From: Siderastrea siderea
Taxonomy: Eukaryota > Cnidaria > Anthozoa > Scleractinia > Rhizangiidae
Assembly (NCBI GenBank): GCA_964030785.1
Contig: OZ034976.1
Location: 1,178,001 to 1,242,000 of the forward strand
Length of the DNA: 64,000 bases
Direction of reading: 5' to 3'
Shown here: positions 1 to 11,305 of the stretch, piece after piece
How the letters are laid out: every line of letters begins with the position of its first letter
Position numbering within the stretch: position 1 is the first letter of the stretch
Notes under the pieces: model-generated
What the model was told of the DNA's origin: nothing
The model's database searches: none
What the model saw: only the letters and a program-made list of their open reading frames with translations
Program-made: the position numbers and the translations under genes

Positions 1-1465
1 AAAGAAAAGCTGCTTTCCTTCCAGATAAGAATTTCTTTTCAACCCTGAGATTTCTGGACGTTGTCTAGTTGTATTATAGCTGTATTCCCCTCCCCCCTTA
101 GCTTTGTCCTAGTCCTATACAGGTTAAGTTAGCTTCAACTTGGTTCTTGTTTGTTCACTCCAAAAACCTTTTTAGTAGCGCCTATACGACCACCCCCTCC
201 CCCCGAAAATAACACATCCGTTTATAACCCCAAGAGTTGTTCCAAGATTTTACGGTATCAATTTATTCACCGTCACATCCAGTTCAATTTAAAACGCATT
301 TCCCATGTAGAATGAAAGTTAGCTTTTGATTCTGTGTATCAGAGAGAGAGAAAGTTTAGGGGGGGGGGGCACAAATGAAAGGTATTGACAACAACACCAG
401 CTAAAGACATCATTTATTGAACAGCATTTCACGGAGTGGTGTCTATCACGACGGGATTCTAGCTCTTGAATCTGTGAAACGTAGTTAAGTCCTTTGAACA
501 TTTGTCGTGTTATTAATTCTTACGGTGTTGCAACCCTGGTTGGTTAGCTTTCTTTCGCTAGTTTTGGTTGGCCAAGGGCATGAATGTTCCGTTCATTGAT
601 GTAGTTTTACGGCGTGTTGTGTAGCTACATTATCGCACGTATTATTCTATTGGATATACTTGTTGTTTCTGTCTCGCTGTGAAAGAGTCATGAAAGCTCA
701 GGGACTCTGTTTAAAGTTAAATTTTCTTTTGGCGATCACTCGGGAGTAATTTTCAAAATATGGCTCTAACATTCAATGAAAGCTATTGCATGAGCGTTGC
801 TTTCTTGTGGTGTTCTTCGTTATGACGTGGAAGGTGATTCCAATTCGGCGGAGTTTGAATACGAGTTTAATCGTAGAGTGTGTTTGAATACGGTAATTAA
901 AGGGCCATTGAACAATTTTTGCCTTAGTAATGCCTCTGATCTTGTGAAAAGTTCCGAACTCTTTTTTCTTTTACTGTGAAGCTCTTTGAACGCGAAGTTT
1001 AACCGTTTTACCGTGAAGTAAAAACCCCAGAACGGTGTAATAAGACAAGCTGGTGTCTCAAATGCGCTAATGCATTGGTTGCAGAAAATTGTCTTGCTAT
1101 CTTTTCGTTGCTTTTTTTCCGCCAATAAAGCACAACCATTTCTTTCGAAACCAGTTTCTTAAAGTGCAATGTGTGATTACTTGAATTATTTATTTTGGTA
1201 AATTTACAAACTGTTAACTGTAAATACAGCACATTTTAAATAATTTAACTTTTAGATGTCTTTTAATGAGTCAATATTTGCTTCTTTCAATCCGCATTAG
1301 CAGCTTTAAAATTTAAAATGAAAAACGTCTTCTTGATTTTTGCCAAAAATGAAGGGGCAAATCCACCAAGAAATTTATAATGTCCAGATTTAATCTGGGT
1401 TTCTCCTGTTGCATTACTGTTGTAGCTTCCCCCGTTTAAATACGTTCCATCCTTCCAAGATGATA
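1..1465. other. Gene-free stretch
   Basis: I see no gene here. The sequence is AT-rich with short homopolymer runs, including a G run near 360-370. The short open frames have no recognisable domain, no convincing splice sites and no similarity to each other. Confidence 0.6.
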
Positions 1466-1491
1466 AGAGGATCTGGATGGGGGGGGGGGGT

Positions 1492-1580
1492 ACAAATGTC
1501 AGTTGTCAATTAAAATTTTGGCCATTTGTCAGTTGTCAGTTAAATTTTAGGTCATTTGTCAGTTGTCATTTAATTGACTG
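1492..1580 (+). repeat. Left subterminal repeats (tgtcagttgtcagtt)
   Basis: Three imperfect direct copies of a roughly 31-bp unit, alternating tgtcagttgtcagtt with an AT-rich spacer ending ggccat or ggtcat. They are preceded by a G run. The same unit recurs near the right end of this element in the same orientation. Confidence 0.75.
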
Positions 1581-1599
1581 TTAATAGCGGAGCCAGCGC

Positions 1600-1850
1600 G
1601 CTAGCGCGTCAGCGGAGCTCCATTTGGAACTCTGTTGGGACACGCTTACATAGGAATGTCTTTGAAGCCGTTCAATAAACTCGCAGTTCGTGCTTTATCA
1701 AGTCTAAAACACTCGGCTGCGCCTCGTGTTTTAAACTTGATAAAGCACTCCTGCTCGTTTATTAAACAGTACATAACTGCCAGCAAAAAAACAAACAAAC
1801 AAAACAAAAAGGGGGGCTCCGCTTTTAGGCTTGGCTAAATCTATATATTA
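1600..1850. mobile_element. Small MITE-like sequence with internal hairpin
   Basis: The left side reads agcggagctcc and the right side reads ggggctccgcttttaggc, which are inverse to each other. The middle is a long hairpin. The right-end sequence tttaggcttggctaaatc recurs at 6386-6403 at the end of another TIR element, so both may belong to one family. No coding capacity is seen. Confidence 0.4.
1690..1748. repeat. 24-bp-arm inverted repeat (hairpin)
   Basis: gtgctttatcaagt on the left pairs with acttgataaagcac on the right, and the pairing extends through taaaacac/gtgtttta around a short GC-rich loop. Weaker pairing continues outward through aataaac/gtttatt. It fits a MITE core and is not a transcription terminator. 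Confidence 0.75.
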
Positions 1851-1982
1851 ATTAACCATGTAACTAAATTATTTCTTTCCGACCCAAAATTTAGCTAAAA
1901 AGGAACAGACTAGCAAACAAAATATACTTTTTCTTGTCTGAATTTCAATCACCTCATGAAAGATGACTACTATAAGCGTACT

Positions 1983-2943
1983 TTACAAATCCAGGCGGAA
2001 ATGGGCGCGTATTGGCCGCCCAGATCTTGAAACTGTAATAGGTGCGAAATCTTCGCCCTCCCTATCAGAAAAGTCACCTTCCGAGTCAGTTTCATAGTCA
2101 TCTGGCAGAGGTTGCGTTTTAGCAACTGCCACTGCAACTTGACAGTCGTCCACAAATGTGACTTCTGTCACATCCCCACCTTCAGATGTACTCCTTATAG
2201 GAGGCTATACGGGGAGGCTCCGCCCGCAAGGCGTGCCTTTTTTAAGCTCACAGTATATAAAAGGGTAGGGAACATTGCCATTTTAGCATACGAAAGGGTC
2301 ACAAAATCAGCTGCAAAGTCGAAGAAATGGTGGCTAAGGCGAAGTATATCAAAGGGTGCCACATTTTGGCAGAAATAACTACGCAACTGAATCAGAATGA
2401 CTGAATACCTGGGAAAAACGTGGCGATTACAGGAAATTCTATTGTTTTGGCTCATCCTTGAGGAATAAGAAAGGAGTGCAATTTTGCTCTAAGTATGTGA
2501 AAGGGGTACCATTTCGGTAAAAATTAGTATATTTAAGGGTAAGGGTTTGAACCTCGGGGCGGAGCCTCCCCTTATAAAACTTAATTGAGTAGCCCCCCCC
2601 CCCCCGGGAGGGGCTTGAACGCACTCTTCTTCTTCCTGTCTAGTGGACACTACCGGATCCTCAGTGATAAAATCATTCTCTAGTCCCACCATCAAGTCCA
2701 CTTTATTGAAATCTTGTTGCTTCGTGTAGACGGCTGGTGGTAAAGCCCCTGCTTTGTCCTTTGTTGTTTCTCCCCGGACTGTCCTTTGCCTCACGGGACG
2801 ATATTTCTCCACAAATTCTTTCATACAGTTTCAGTCTCGGGGCTGATCTCTTCTGACAGCAAAGGTTGCATAAAGTTGACATTAGCAAAACTCCATGCTG
2901 GTCTGCTTACAATAGCTTTTACAACGCCAGCATTAGCAGCCAT
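1983..2943 (-). pseudogene. Broken coding fragment interrupted by a MITE
   Basis: Reading on the minus strand, an ATG at 2943 opens a plausible coding frame (MAANAGVVKAIV...). It reaches a TGA at about 2823, but the coding sense continues one base out of frame as an acidic stretch (EFVEKYRPVRQRTVRGET...) to about 2600. A small MITE then intervenes. Downstream of it the frame resumes (TEVTFVDDCQVAVAVAKT..., then an acidic DSEGDFSDREGED run) and ends RSGRPIRAHFRLDL-stop at 1983. The basic RSGRP tail resembles the C-terminal tails of retrotransposon polyproteins, but that is only a resemblance. The product is unknown; frameshift and insertion make it a pseudogene carried inside the TIR element. 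Confidence 0.45.
2206..2576. mobile_element. Nested MITE (371 bp)
   Basis: The left end tatacggggaggctccgccc is mirrored by the right end gggcggagcctccccttata. The interior has repeated AAGGGTA-type motifs and no coding sense. It sits inside the minus-strand fragment at 1983-2943, and the frame resumes sensibly on each side, so it inserted later. Confidence 0.6.
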
Positions 2944-3124
2944 TGTGTAATTCGAAATTGTAGCTGGTAAAATGACCCTGATGTACATGGGTCATACGGT
3001 AACTTGTTAATATGACGCCCTAGCGTCCCGCTGCTAAGATTTAGTATAAAACGCACATTTGTTTGACGAAAAGAGTCAAAAAGTGTTATTTACAACGGGG
3101 TTTGTAGGATATTAAGGAAAGTTA

Positions 3125-3240
3125 GATCAGTTGTCAGTTGTCAGTAAAACCCACTACAAATGTCAGTTGTCAGTTAAATTTTAGGCTATTTGTCAGTTGT
3201 CAGTTAAAATTTTGGCCATTTGTCAGTTGTCAGTTAACCC
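3125..3240 (+). repeat. Right subterminal repeats (tgtcagttgtcagtt)
   Basis: Four imperfect direct copies of the tgtcagttgtcagtt unit with AT-rich spacers, ending just before the right terminal inverted repeat at 3239-3253. They have the same orientation as the set at 1492-1580. Confidence 0.75.
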
Positions 3241-3257
3241 ATCCGGACCCTCTGATA

Positions 3258-4680
3258 ATACTCGAGGAGAAAAAGGAAACAACCTTTCGCTGAATTGACT
3301 TCAGGAAATTACTGCTCAAAAGCTTTCATTTAAATGGTTGCACTTTAGATTCATCTTTTCACTCAAAAGATACAGAGCCGCTTGGTTCAGCACATTATTT
3401 AAAAGAAAGACTACAGAAAGGTACTGCGCATTAGCTATTATTTCAATGGTCACACATTAACATTTCATCCAAAGACTCATATAGACTGACCACCTTGTAC
3501 AGCATGATACACAGTTCCACGGGAAACTAACGCTCAGTAGCTCTCATTTGAGGGGACTGGACAAATATTATGTACAAATCACTTCTTTTTCAGCTAAGAG
3601 CACTTCGGTTTGATAGGAGACTGCTTTGGTCTCCATCTATTTATTATTGAGTTTATCTAATAACTTTAACTTTAAATACAGTTGAACTCCCCTTTTTATC
3701 TCGTGGTTGCGATAGCAGGTACAAGATATTGTTGTGGAGTTGAGCGCATTCTTGGCCACATTCCTGTGGTTATTGTCGTGGGCTGTTGTGTAGATTCACT
3801 GATGTTTGCGAGATCTTCGGTATTCCCAAGAGAAGAACTTCGCTGTATCATCGGGCTTTGTCGGAGATACTTTCGCTATTTTTAGGCGCTGATGTATGAA
3901 ATCAGATAATTAGGTTGTCTGGGGTTCCTGCTGTTGGAGTGATAATGTGTGACACACTCAGCAGTATTCAATGTATCGTGGTAAAATTTAAGAGAAATAG
4001 CGTTAGATCACAGCGAACAGCGATCACTCCAGCGATGTGTTCTTAGGATAGGTTTTCGTTAGAAGCATATCATGATTTTACTTGTGTTGATTGTGAACCA
4101 TACACATTGGTATGAATGTATTGATTTAGGTCTTTTTTATCTTATGGTGTTTAAGTTTTTAAATTAAGTTATTGTATCAATCTCAATATACGAATCTTCG
4201 GTATTTAGAATGTCTAACAATGCTTTTTTTAAATTCTTTCTTGAAGGACAGGTTTCTTTGACAACATTTTGGAGTCATTAGGTACCTCATTCCAGGCCTC
4301 TCTAACTAGTGTGGTAACCAATGAAACCAAATATGGTGTTTTCTACTAGTCATGAATAACCTCGTTTATGCGAGTTTTCCGCGCTTGGCACCGGTTCACA
4401 CATTTACGCCGTGTCCTGATTGGTTAAAAGCGTTATTTGCGTCTGATGTGGTTGCTTAGAAGTTATTACTTTGTTTTGGGTTTTTAATAGTAATAATATA
4501 CCCTCTTTCATTCATTTCATTTCACTTCCAATCCAGAATTGTGTGGTGGAACTGACATCGGAAGTGCATCGAGATTTCTCCTTTCAAATGTGATCTGAGA
4601 AAAGCCAAAGTTTTCCTCATAGGCAACGGCTCCTTGTGTGCCATTAAAATCACAGATAAATGAACCCCCTATGTAATTTT
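3258..4680. other. Gene-free stretch
   Basis: AT-rich DNA. None of the short open frames has a recognisable domain or is flanked by convincing splice sites. I see nothing else to annotate. Confidence 0.5.
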
Positions 4681-4760
4681 GTCGAATCTCTCCTTACGGA
4701 CACCTATCTAATACGGACACTTCGCTCTGTCCCTTCGGTGTCCGTATTAGAGAGGTTCGA
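4681..4760. repeat. Short inverted repeat, MITE remnant
   Basis: ctaatacggacac is followed 17 bases later by gtgtccgtattag. The flanks gtcgaatctctcc and gagaggttcga also pair. Short MITEs with terminal TTACGGACACC-type sequence are common in animals, but no target duplication is resolved here. Confidence 0.45.
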
Positions 4761-5454
4761 CTTTGCTGTTGATGTGCCACGCTTCATTTTCAACTTGCCA
4801 TGTAGGTGCAGTGTAATTGCATTCGTATCCCCTTATGAACAAATCAGTTGTTCTCTTTGTGTTTAGAAAAAACTGATAGATAAACAGTGTTTCTATAGAA
4901 TTAAGATAACTTGGATCGAGCGAACCATTGGAGTTAAAATAAGAACCCTTTGAATTGTTAAAAGGATCCCAGAATAAATTGCCAATCAGCGAAACATTGT
5001 TGGGCGTCATTACAGTTTACAAAAACCATATAAAGATCTTTTCTTAAGATTAATGAAGTCTTGTAAAAAGTTTTTAATTGAAAGCTCCCCTACAATTCCA
5101 GATTTCAAAACGTTTGTTCAAGATTCAATCATTTTTTTTTGCAAAGGAAATCAACTTGTTTGAAAGTGTCAAATGATCCGAAAGGTATTTTTGTGACACC
5201 ATGACTTATTCATTACACTGAAGCTTTACTAATTTAATTTAAATTCCGCGATCAAGTTAACTTAAGACAGAAAAGTTCACTTTACTGAGGTTGGAATAGC
5301 CAAAAAATAATATAAATCGAAATAAACTCGTCTAACAAGTGCTGCCTTAACAAAGTGTAATAGGGATGTGATGGCATCACCTTACTGACTGACGACAGAG
5401 AAAGTAGTAAATAGTCAATCAAAGGATGCCTATGGCTAACTCGTGGATAAAGTA

Positions 5455-6391
5455 TTTTAGCGGAACTCCTTTGCGGCCGAAGGCCGCAAGAGTGGAGCCC
5501 CATACCCATACTAAGAGGCGTCCTAAGAGGCATGCTGGCAATTTTTTATGGTCATTGGCAAGCGGAATGACTCGCGGGCGCGTCCGTACGTACGTCGCAT
5601 TTCATGACATTCTTACATGTAGCAATTTTTGCGCAGCTTCTAGCCAATGGCGTGCGAGGAATCGCGTAAGTCTTTTGGCGCGTGTTGCACAAGCGACTCG
5701 CGTAGCGGTAAAATAACTCTTGAAAACAGTGGATAATTTTACAGTAAAATGGTATCCAGCGGCCATAACATGATGAAAAACAGGATTCTACATTCAAGGA
5801 TGTAAGGTTAGAGCAAAATCAAGCTTATAAGTCGAGCAGAAAAGTACTAATTTGCGAACAAATAATTCTGACCTAAAGCATGACCTTTGTATTTTAAAAC
5901 GAATGAAGCGTATCCGTTTGCCAAACAGAATTAGAAGAACATAGCTTTCCAATTGAACAGAATCAAAGTTATTCACAATAAAAAGATTGAATTTACGACA
6001 AAATGTGTCAAATGTGTGCAACACTGTGCAATAATCTGTAAACAAAACCAAAAGAGAATTTCTAGTAGTTTCGAAGCGAACACGCGTCTCCAATTACAAA
6101 ATACAAAGCGACAAATTAAATAACAGCAACCAAAACAAACGAAAAATACTGATAAACGATTGAATGAATTTGCCTAGCGAACTTAAAGTGAAAGCACAAA
6201 TAGATAAACTAGATTTGCTTGAATCACGAAACAGAATTATAACTCTAGTTTATACTAAAATGATACGCTTAATAAAACTATACAGTAATTAAAGAGGTCA
6301 AGTACCTAGGTTAATAACAGTAAACAAGATTAATTCTGAAGAATTTATAGGCGGCCGATGGTAACCGGTAGATATGGAGTTCCGCTTTTAG
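5455..6391. mobile_element. Possible TIR element, non-autonomous
   Basis: tttagcggaactcc (5456-5469) is mirrored by ggagttccgctttta (6376-6390). A perfect palindrome built on gcggccgaaggccgc lies just inside the left end. The 937 bp between them is mostly AT-rich with no coding frame that I recognise. Target duplication was not resolved, so the limits are approximate. Confidence 0.4.
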
Positions 6392-6449
6392 GCTTGGCTA
6401 AATCTATATACTAGAAATGAAAGCTGACAGTGAACTTGCAATTGGTCTT

Positions 6450-6752
6450 GACTATTAGCGCGCAACATCGGCGTCGTTTTTTATGATACGTTAACAATGT
6501 CTTGTCATATCAACAATATAGTTAAGGGGGCCTTTTATCATCTTAGAAATATAGCTAAGATTCGTAAGTATATCAATACTGCAACGGCTGAAGTTCTTGT
6601 TCACTCCTTTGTAAGCTCTAAGTTGGATTTCTGCAACTCGCTTTAATACGGCCTACCTAAGTATGAAATTAAAAAATGGCAAAGTGTTCTAAACGCAGCA
6701 GCGCGTGTGATTGCTTGCTTGCATAAGTTTGATCATGTTACCAACACTCTTA
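6450..6752 (+). pseudogene. LINE reverse transcriptase fragment, 5' part (CR1/L2-like)
   Basis: The plus-strand translation gives ARNIGVVFYDTLTMSCHINN, then AFYHLRNIAKIRKYI, then VHSFVSSKLDFCNSL, a stop (TAA), and YGLPKYEIKKWQSVLNAAAR. These are the typical C-terminal RT-domain and post-RT motifs of Jockey/CR1/L2-type LINEs (KLDYCNSLLYGLP, LQ..QNAAAR). It breaks off at 6752 within the codons for T-L-K and resumes at 9413, so a DNA transposon inserted into it. The internal stop shows that it was already dead or has decayed. Confidence 0.8.
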
Positions 6753-7907
6753 AGGACGGTGGCCCGACCGGTGGCCCCTATTGCTAACGCGCACATTTTC
6801 TGCGCATAGCGGGGTCATTCCGCGCGATCGCGCGATTGCTGTCTGTGCAGTGGTCCGAAAAATTTTTTTTAGGTATATTGAGTCTTTGTTTTTGTATTTT
6901 GCTTCCGTTGTGGGAGTGTTGACCCGCAAACGGGGAACGTGGCATTTTCTTTTAGAGGAAAAGGAAACGTATCTTAGGCTTACATCTGATGAAAAATCTT
7001 TCCATTTGTAGTTTGTTCTTATAAGAGATTAGAAAGAGTCAAAAGAGTAAACAAAATGTGAAGCAACTTCTTGAAAGAAAAACAAAAACGGCATTTAACT
7101 GTCCCGGCCGATAGTTTATGAAATTTTAAAAGAAAACCTACCTCCTCTCGGTCTGGAAAAATGCCTATAGCTGTTATAAATTGCAGCAACCGATGGAATG
7201 AAAACCCGGTTGACCTGCTGAAGTAGACGAGTAGCCGATTTTGATAACTCCGCTGAGCTATCTAGCCGAATGAGAAAGAACAAATCGAAAACTTGACGAG
7301 AAATTTCAGCTTTCGATTACAGGTCAGTTCGCTTCAGAGCTACTGATTCCGATTTAGTGGCATTTCGTGTTATTTGTCAAGATCCGAACACGATGAAAAC
7401 CCAAAACAACAACCCGTTTAGTTTAGAGTGAGTTATATTTAGTTATATGTAGATAAGCGACGTTTCCAGTTCATTCAAGCAAACAGCCAATAAGTCTGAG
7501 ATGATTTGACAAGCCTTGACAGTTAAATGGCAGGATATTGAAACATTGTAAAAACCAAGGAACACGGCACAAGAAGAAGAAAGTATTTCATGCGGACAGT
7601 TTGAAGCTCGAAAAAATTAATAACAACAGTAGTGTGACTTTCGAGTTCGGATTATTGTGGGGCAATCCGCGGGAAAAATTTGCCAAAATTTGCGGCGCTC
7701 AGTGCGAACACTTTCCAAAGAACATCGCGCCCGAAAACAGCCCTGCAAAATGTTTGGGTCCGAAAAGTTTTCGGTTTTCTTGAGAAACGAACACCAGCTT
7801 ATTCATGGGAGCTCTGCTGTAAGGCTAGCTAGCCTGTCTATATATATATTACAGGCTTGGTCTGAGCCACTGACAATTTGATTCATGCATTTATAACCAG
7901 CAGGTAA

Positions 7908-8565
7908 GACTATTGCAACAGTCTCCTCTATGGCGTTCCCGACCGTCACTTGCAAAAACTCCAACGTGTTATGAATGCCAGTGCGCGATTGATCTTCTGC
8001 GCACCTAAACATTGTCATATTACGCCGCTCCTTCAACAACTTCACCGGTTGCCTATCCGCCTACGTATCGAGTTTAAAATCCTTTTGATCACCCTTAAAG
8101 TACTCCAGGGCTCAGCTCCTAAATATCTCATCGATTTAATTTCTGTCCTTCCGCTATCTCGTTATGATTTACGGCGAAATAACAAGGGAATTCTTCTGAG
8201 CACCCCTAAGCGTTTCACAAAAGTTACCATGGGGGATCGGTCATTTATGGCGGCAGCGCCACGGCTTTGGAACAGTCTTCCCGTATGCATTAGATCTGCT
8301 TGCACCACGAATGATTTCAAACAGAAACGTAAGACATTTTTATTCAGCAAGGCATTTTGTTAGTAGAATTAACTTATATTTAGGTTTTTATATAGTTTTT
8401 CTGCAAATTACTATTATTGCCAATTGTAATTAGTTTTAGCGTAGTTTTCGTTTCTGATTCTATAGTCATTGTAAATAGGTTTTTATTTTCATTTTTGTAT
8501 TTACTGTAATGTCTGTAATGCGCATTTGATTATTCTTATAGAAAATGCGCAATATAAATATTAAA

Positions 8566-8611
<46 letters not shown>

Positions 8612-8612
8612 T
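7908..8612 (+). pseudogene. LINE 3' end (CR1/L2-like RT C-terminus and tail)
   Basis: The open frame 7908-8363 reads DYCNSLLYGVPDRHLQKLQR, then NASARLIFCAPKH, HITPLLQQLHRLPIRLRIEF, and ends ...FLFSKAFC. This is the standard C-terminal end of CR1/L2-type non-LTR retrotransposon polymerases. A TAA directly precedes the first codon, so it is a 5'-truncated copy. The 3' UTR ends in aaaatgcgcaatataaat followed by a (TTA)n tract, as usual for this group. It is nested inside the DNA transposon at 6753-9412. Confidence 0.85.
8565..8612 (+). repeat. (TTA)n microsatellite tail
   Basis: A pure run of about 15 ATT/TTA triplets directly after the LINE 3' UTR. Short tandem-repeat tails are the normal 3' ends of CR1/L2-type LINEs. 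Confidence 0.9.
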
Positions 8613-9412
8613 GCAGTAGCCTTCTAGAACTTCCAAGTACGTATACAACAATCAAGATTCTCGGCTGCACAACATTCATTGAACAATGAAATCGCCTAAC
8701 GGCACTCCGTTTTAGTATGTTCTTTGATAATGCAATTGTAAAATCCCCATACAGTTGGCAGTGATAAAATCAATCGACGTTTTACGAGGATCATCCTTTC
8801 TCTACGCGTCCCCTCCGCCATCTTCGATTCCCAGCATGCATCACTTTGACTTACATTTCATTCCCCACCGCGGAGGAGAGCGTCAAGAAAATCGTCACCG
8901 ACGGAAAACATGTCATGTGTGAGTTAGGACAAAGTGAAGTTAACTTTTTAAAATGCACGGTTACCCCCAGTTTTTATGTAATTAATCAAAAGCAGGACAA
9001 CTGTTAGGTATTGTGAACTTTTTTTTTTCAGAGGAAAAACCGTTTGTCAAAAGTTATTTTACAAAACATTCCAATCTACTAGGTCAAATAATGGCCCCAA
9101 GAAGAGGAAATTCGCAGCATGTTGAGAATTATATCTGTTGTTATTCACTACAAAGCGCCTATCAGTTTAGACATCTTCATCTCCTACTTAAGTCAAATAA
9201 TGGCTATCTTTTATTTTTAAAAGTCTTTTTTCCTAATTTTTAAAAAAATGCTTAATCAGCACTTTGTTACCACGTTTGGGCCTAAGTATCTCTGAAAAAT
9301 GCACGGTAACCCCCCATTTTCTTTTTGGATTTCAACAGCCCTAGGTTCGAGAAACAAATCCCGCATGGGCACAAATAGGAAAAAATACCTTTCTATTAGG
9401 GGCCACCGTCCT

Positions 9413-9838
9413 GAAGGCGCTACACTGGCTACCTGTAGAGCAGAGAATAATTTTCAAGCTAAATCTTGTATGTTTTAAGGTACTAAACAATTTAGCTCCT
9501 AGCTATCTGACAGAACTGTCGCGCGTTTATGAACCTGCCAGACGCCTTCGCTCATCTGCTGACAGGTGGCGGTTTGCAATTGAACCCTACGACTTAAAGA
9601 CATATGGACTCAGAGCTTTTTCAGTCATTGCCACCCGACTGTGGAACGATCTGCTCATGGCAATTAGATCTGTTGATGATATAAATATTTTTAAATCTAA
9701 GTTAAAGACCTTCCTTTTTAAACAAGCTTATGCTTTGTAGCAATGTACAATGTAATTTTTATTTTATTTTATTATTATTATTTTTTAAGCATTGTAAAGC
9801 GCTTAGCACTTAAACGGATAAGCGCTGTATTGATATTA
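9413..9838 (+). pseudogene. LINE fragment, 3' part of the copy split at 6752
   Basis: It continues the copy at 6450-6752: KALHWLPVEQRIIFKLNLVC, then NNLAPSYLTELSRVYEPARR, then RLWNDLLMAIRSVDDINIFK and LKTFLFKQAYAL-stop. The frame follows directly from the codons left of the inserted DNA transposon. After the stop the 3' UTR ends in tgtaaagcgcttagcactt and ...agcgctgtattgatattatt, the conserved 3' end of this LINE type. Confidence 0.85.
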
Positions 9839-10089
9839 TTCCTCGCGAAGCGAGGTTTATAAATTTGTCGCGTGGGGATCGCGATAGGATCGCTTAGGGC
9901 AGTCAAATCTCGATCGGCCTACATATATTTTGAAGGTGTCCGCACAGTTGCCTAGCAACAAAACCAAATCGGGACTGCTGACCGTTGCGCACTCTCATGT
10001 TTCTTCGCTGCGTACATTTGCTTGCTGACATGATTATAATTCATCGTCTGTGAACAAGTTAGTGGACTTTCTGATGCAAATGAGGGAAC

Positions 10090-10690
10090 AGCAACGCCTG
10101 ATTTAACAAGTGGCTGGAAATCCATACCGGGGGAGATTTACCACTGAAACTCAGCGTGAACGCCGACTTGAAATTCAGCGCGAACGACGAAGGCGAAAGA
10201 GTCGACGACAAGAAAGCACGGGTAGAGAACATCGTTTACCGGTAATAGCCTGGCTAAGACTAAAGCCGTCAGCAGGACACAAACAGGAGACTGGAATATC
10301 ACAGGCGAGAAATCTTAGAACATAGACAACGTAGTTTAAATTTAGCTTAATAGCACAGCGCTACTACAAAACGAGATTCTTCAACAACGCGAGAATCGAT
10401 ACAAGGTCTTCGAAATTATAACTCAGTCACATCGACTGAATAACGAGAATGAACTCAGCGGCTACAAACTCTTCGAGAAAATGTGTGCTGAAACCGATCA
10501 GGACTGGCGACACCGACTGAAAGTGCTTCGACAAAAGGATTTTGTTAGAAGCAACGAGAGGCGACAAAAAGTACACGATCATCAAAATACTTTTGCTAGA
10601 ATACCTTTCCAACGGATGGTAACTGAACAGATTGGCTCAAATTATTTCCTCTCTCTATCATTTTTACTCTTGGTGTACCAGTAATTATCA
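10090..10690 (+). pseudogene. Degraded basic, Arg/Gln-rich coding remnant
   Basis: A frame from 10110 encodes TTETQRERRLEIQRERRRRK, and a second from about 10362 encodes LLQNEILQQRENRYKVFEII and DQDWRHRLKVLRQKDFVRSN, with a break between them. The composition is far from random and looks like the basic repeat-rich N-terminal parts seen next to Helitron or PIF1-like genes in cnidarians. That parallel is from memory and weak. No helicase or Rep motif is present in the window. I treat it as a remnant of unknown function. Confidence 0.35.
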
Positions 10691-11248
10691 TCATATAATT
10701 ATTTTTCCAAGTCCAGTATGATCAAAACCACAGATTACACAAAGGAAATTAAATTATTTCCCAAAATAGCTTTCAGTTCCCTAAACAGTGCATATTTGTG
10801 TATGAGGAGTAAAAAGAATTTAAATTTTAAGTTTAGGACGTTCCTGAAAAAATATTTGAAAGAAATTATTCATATTGGATCAGTAAGAATTTAGAAGAGT
10901 TTATGTTTTCAGTTTCGGATATTGACCCTGTTAATAGTTCAGTATAAAACAATATTCAGATGGATTAGAAAACACAATTTCTGTTCACAGTTTGGATAGA
11001 AATGCACGTACAAGTATTCTTCTGCTCCTAGCAATTACCACTTAATGTTTAGCGGGGATAAGTACATTCATGTATGTATTTGATGTGAAACAAAAATTAC
11101 TGCTTAACATTAATTATTGATAAATTTCATGCTACATATAGTGACCACCATCACAGCTCTCCTCGCAATGCACAAGCAAGCACCAAGATCATGGGAGTTG
11201 AGATCCTGATCACCTTCAACATGAGTTGTCTAGGCCGTTGACAAAACC

Positions 11249-11305
11249 AGGATCGGACCGGACCGGACCGGACCGGACCGGACTTGACCGGACCGGACCG
11301 GACCG
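11249..11305. repeat. (GGACC)n pentanucleotide repeat
   Basis: About eleven tandem ggacc units, interrupted once by ggactt near 11280. It is a simple sequence repeat and the short frame across it is not a gene. Confidence 0.9.

Larger units (their letters stand above)
1466..3253. mobile_element. TIR element, GATA target duplication, with subterminal direct repeats
   Basis: The left end begins agaggatctggatgg and the right end is its imperfect inverse (ccatccggaccctct). Both ends are flanked by GATA (1462-1465 and 3254-3257), so a 4-bp target duplication is likely. Just inside each end is a run of about 30-bp repeats built on tgtcagttgtcagtt, in the same orientation at both ends rather than inverted. 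The interior holds a hairpin MITE, a broken minus-strand coding fragment and a nested small MITE. No transposase is visible, so the element is non-autonomous. The superfamily is not identified. Confidence 0.6.
6753..9412. mobile_element. DNA transposon inserted in a LINE (TA-type), 2660 bp
   Basis: The left end is aggacggtggccc and the right end is its exact inverse (gggccaccgtcct). Removing it restores the LINE frame across T-L-K-A-L-H-W-L-P. The flanks are ...actctta and gaaggcg, which fits a TA duplication with one changed base, as for Tc1/mariner-like elements. The left end contains a 12-bp internal duplication (cgaccggtggcc) that the right end lacks. No transposase frame is recognisable, and a LINE 3' end lies inside. 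It is probably a dead or non-autonomous copy. Confidence 0.6.
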
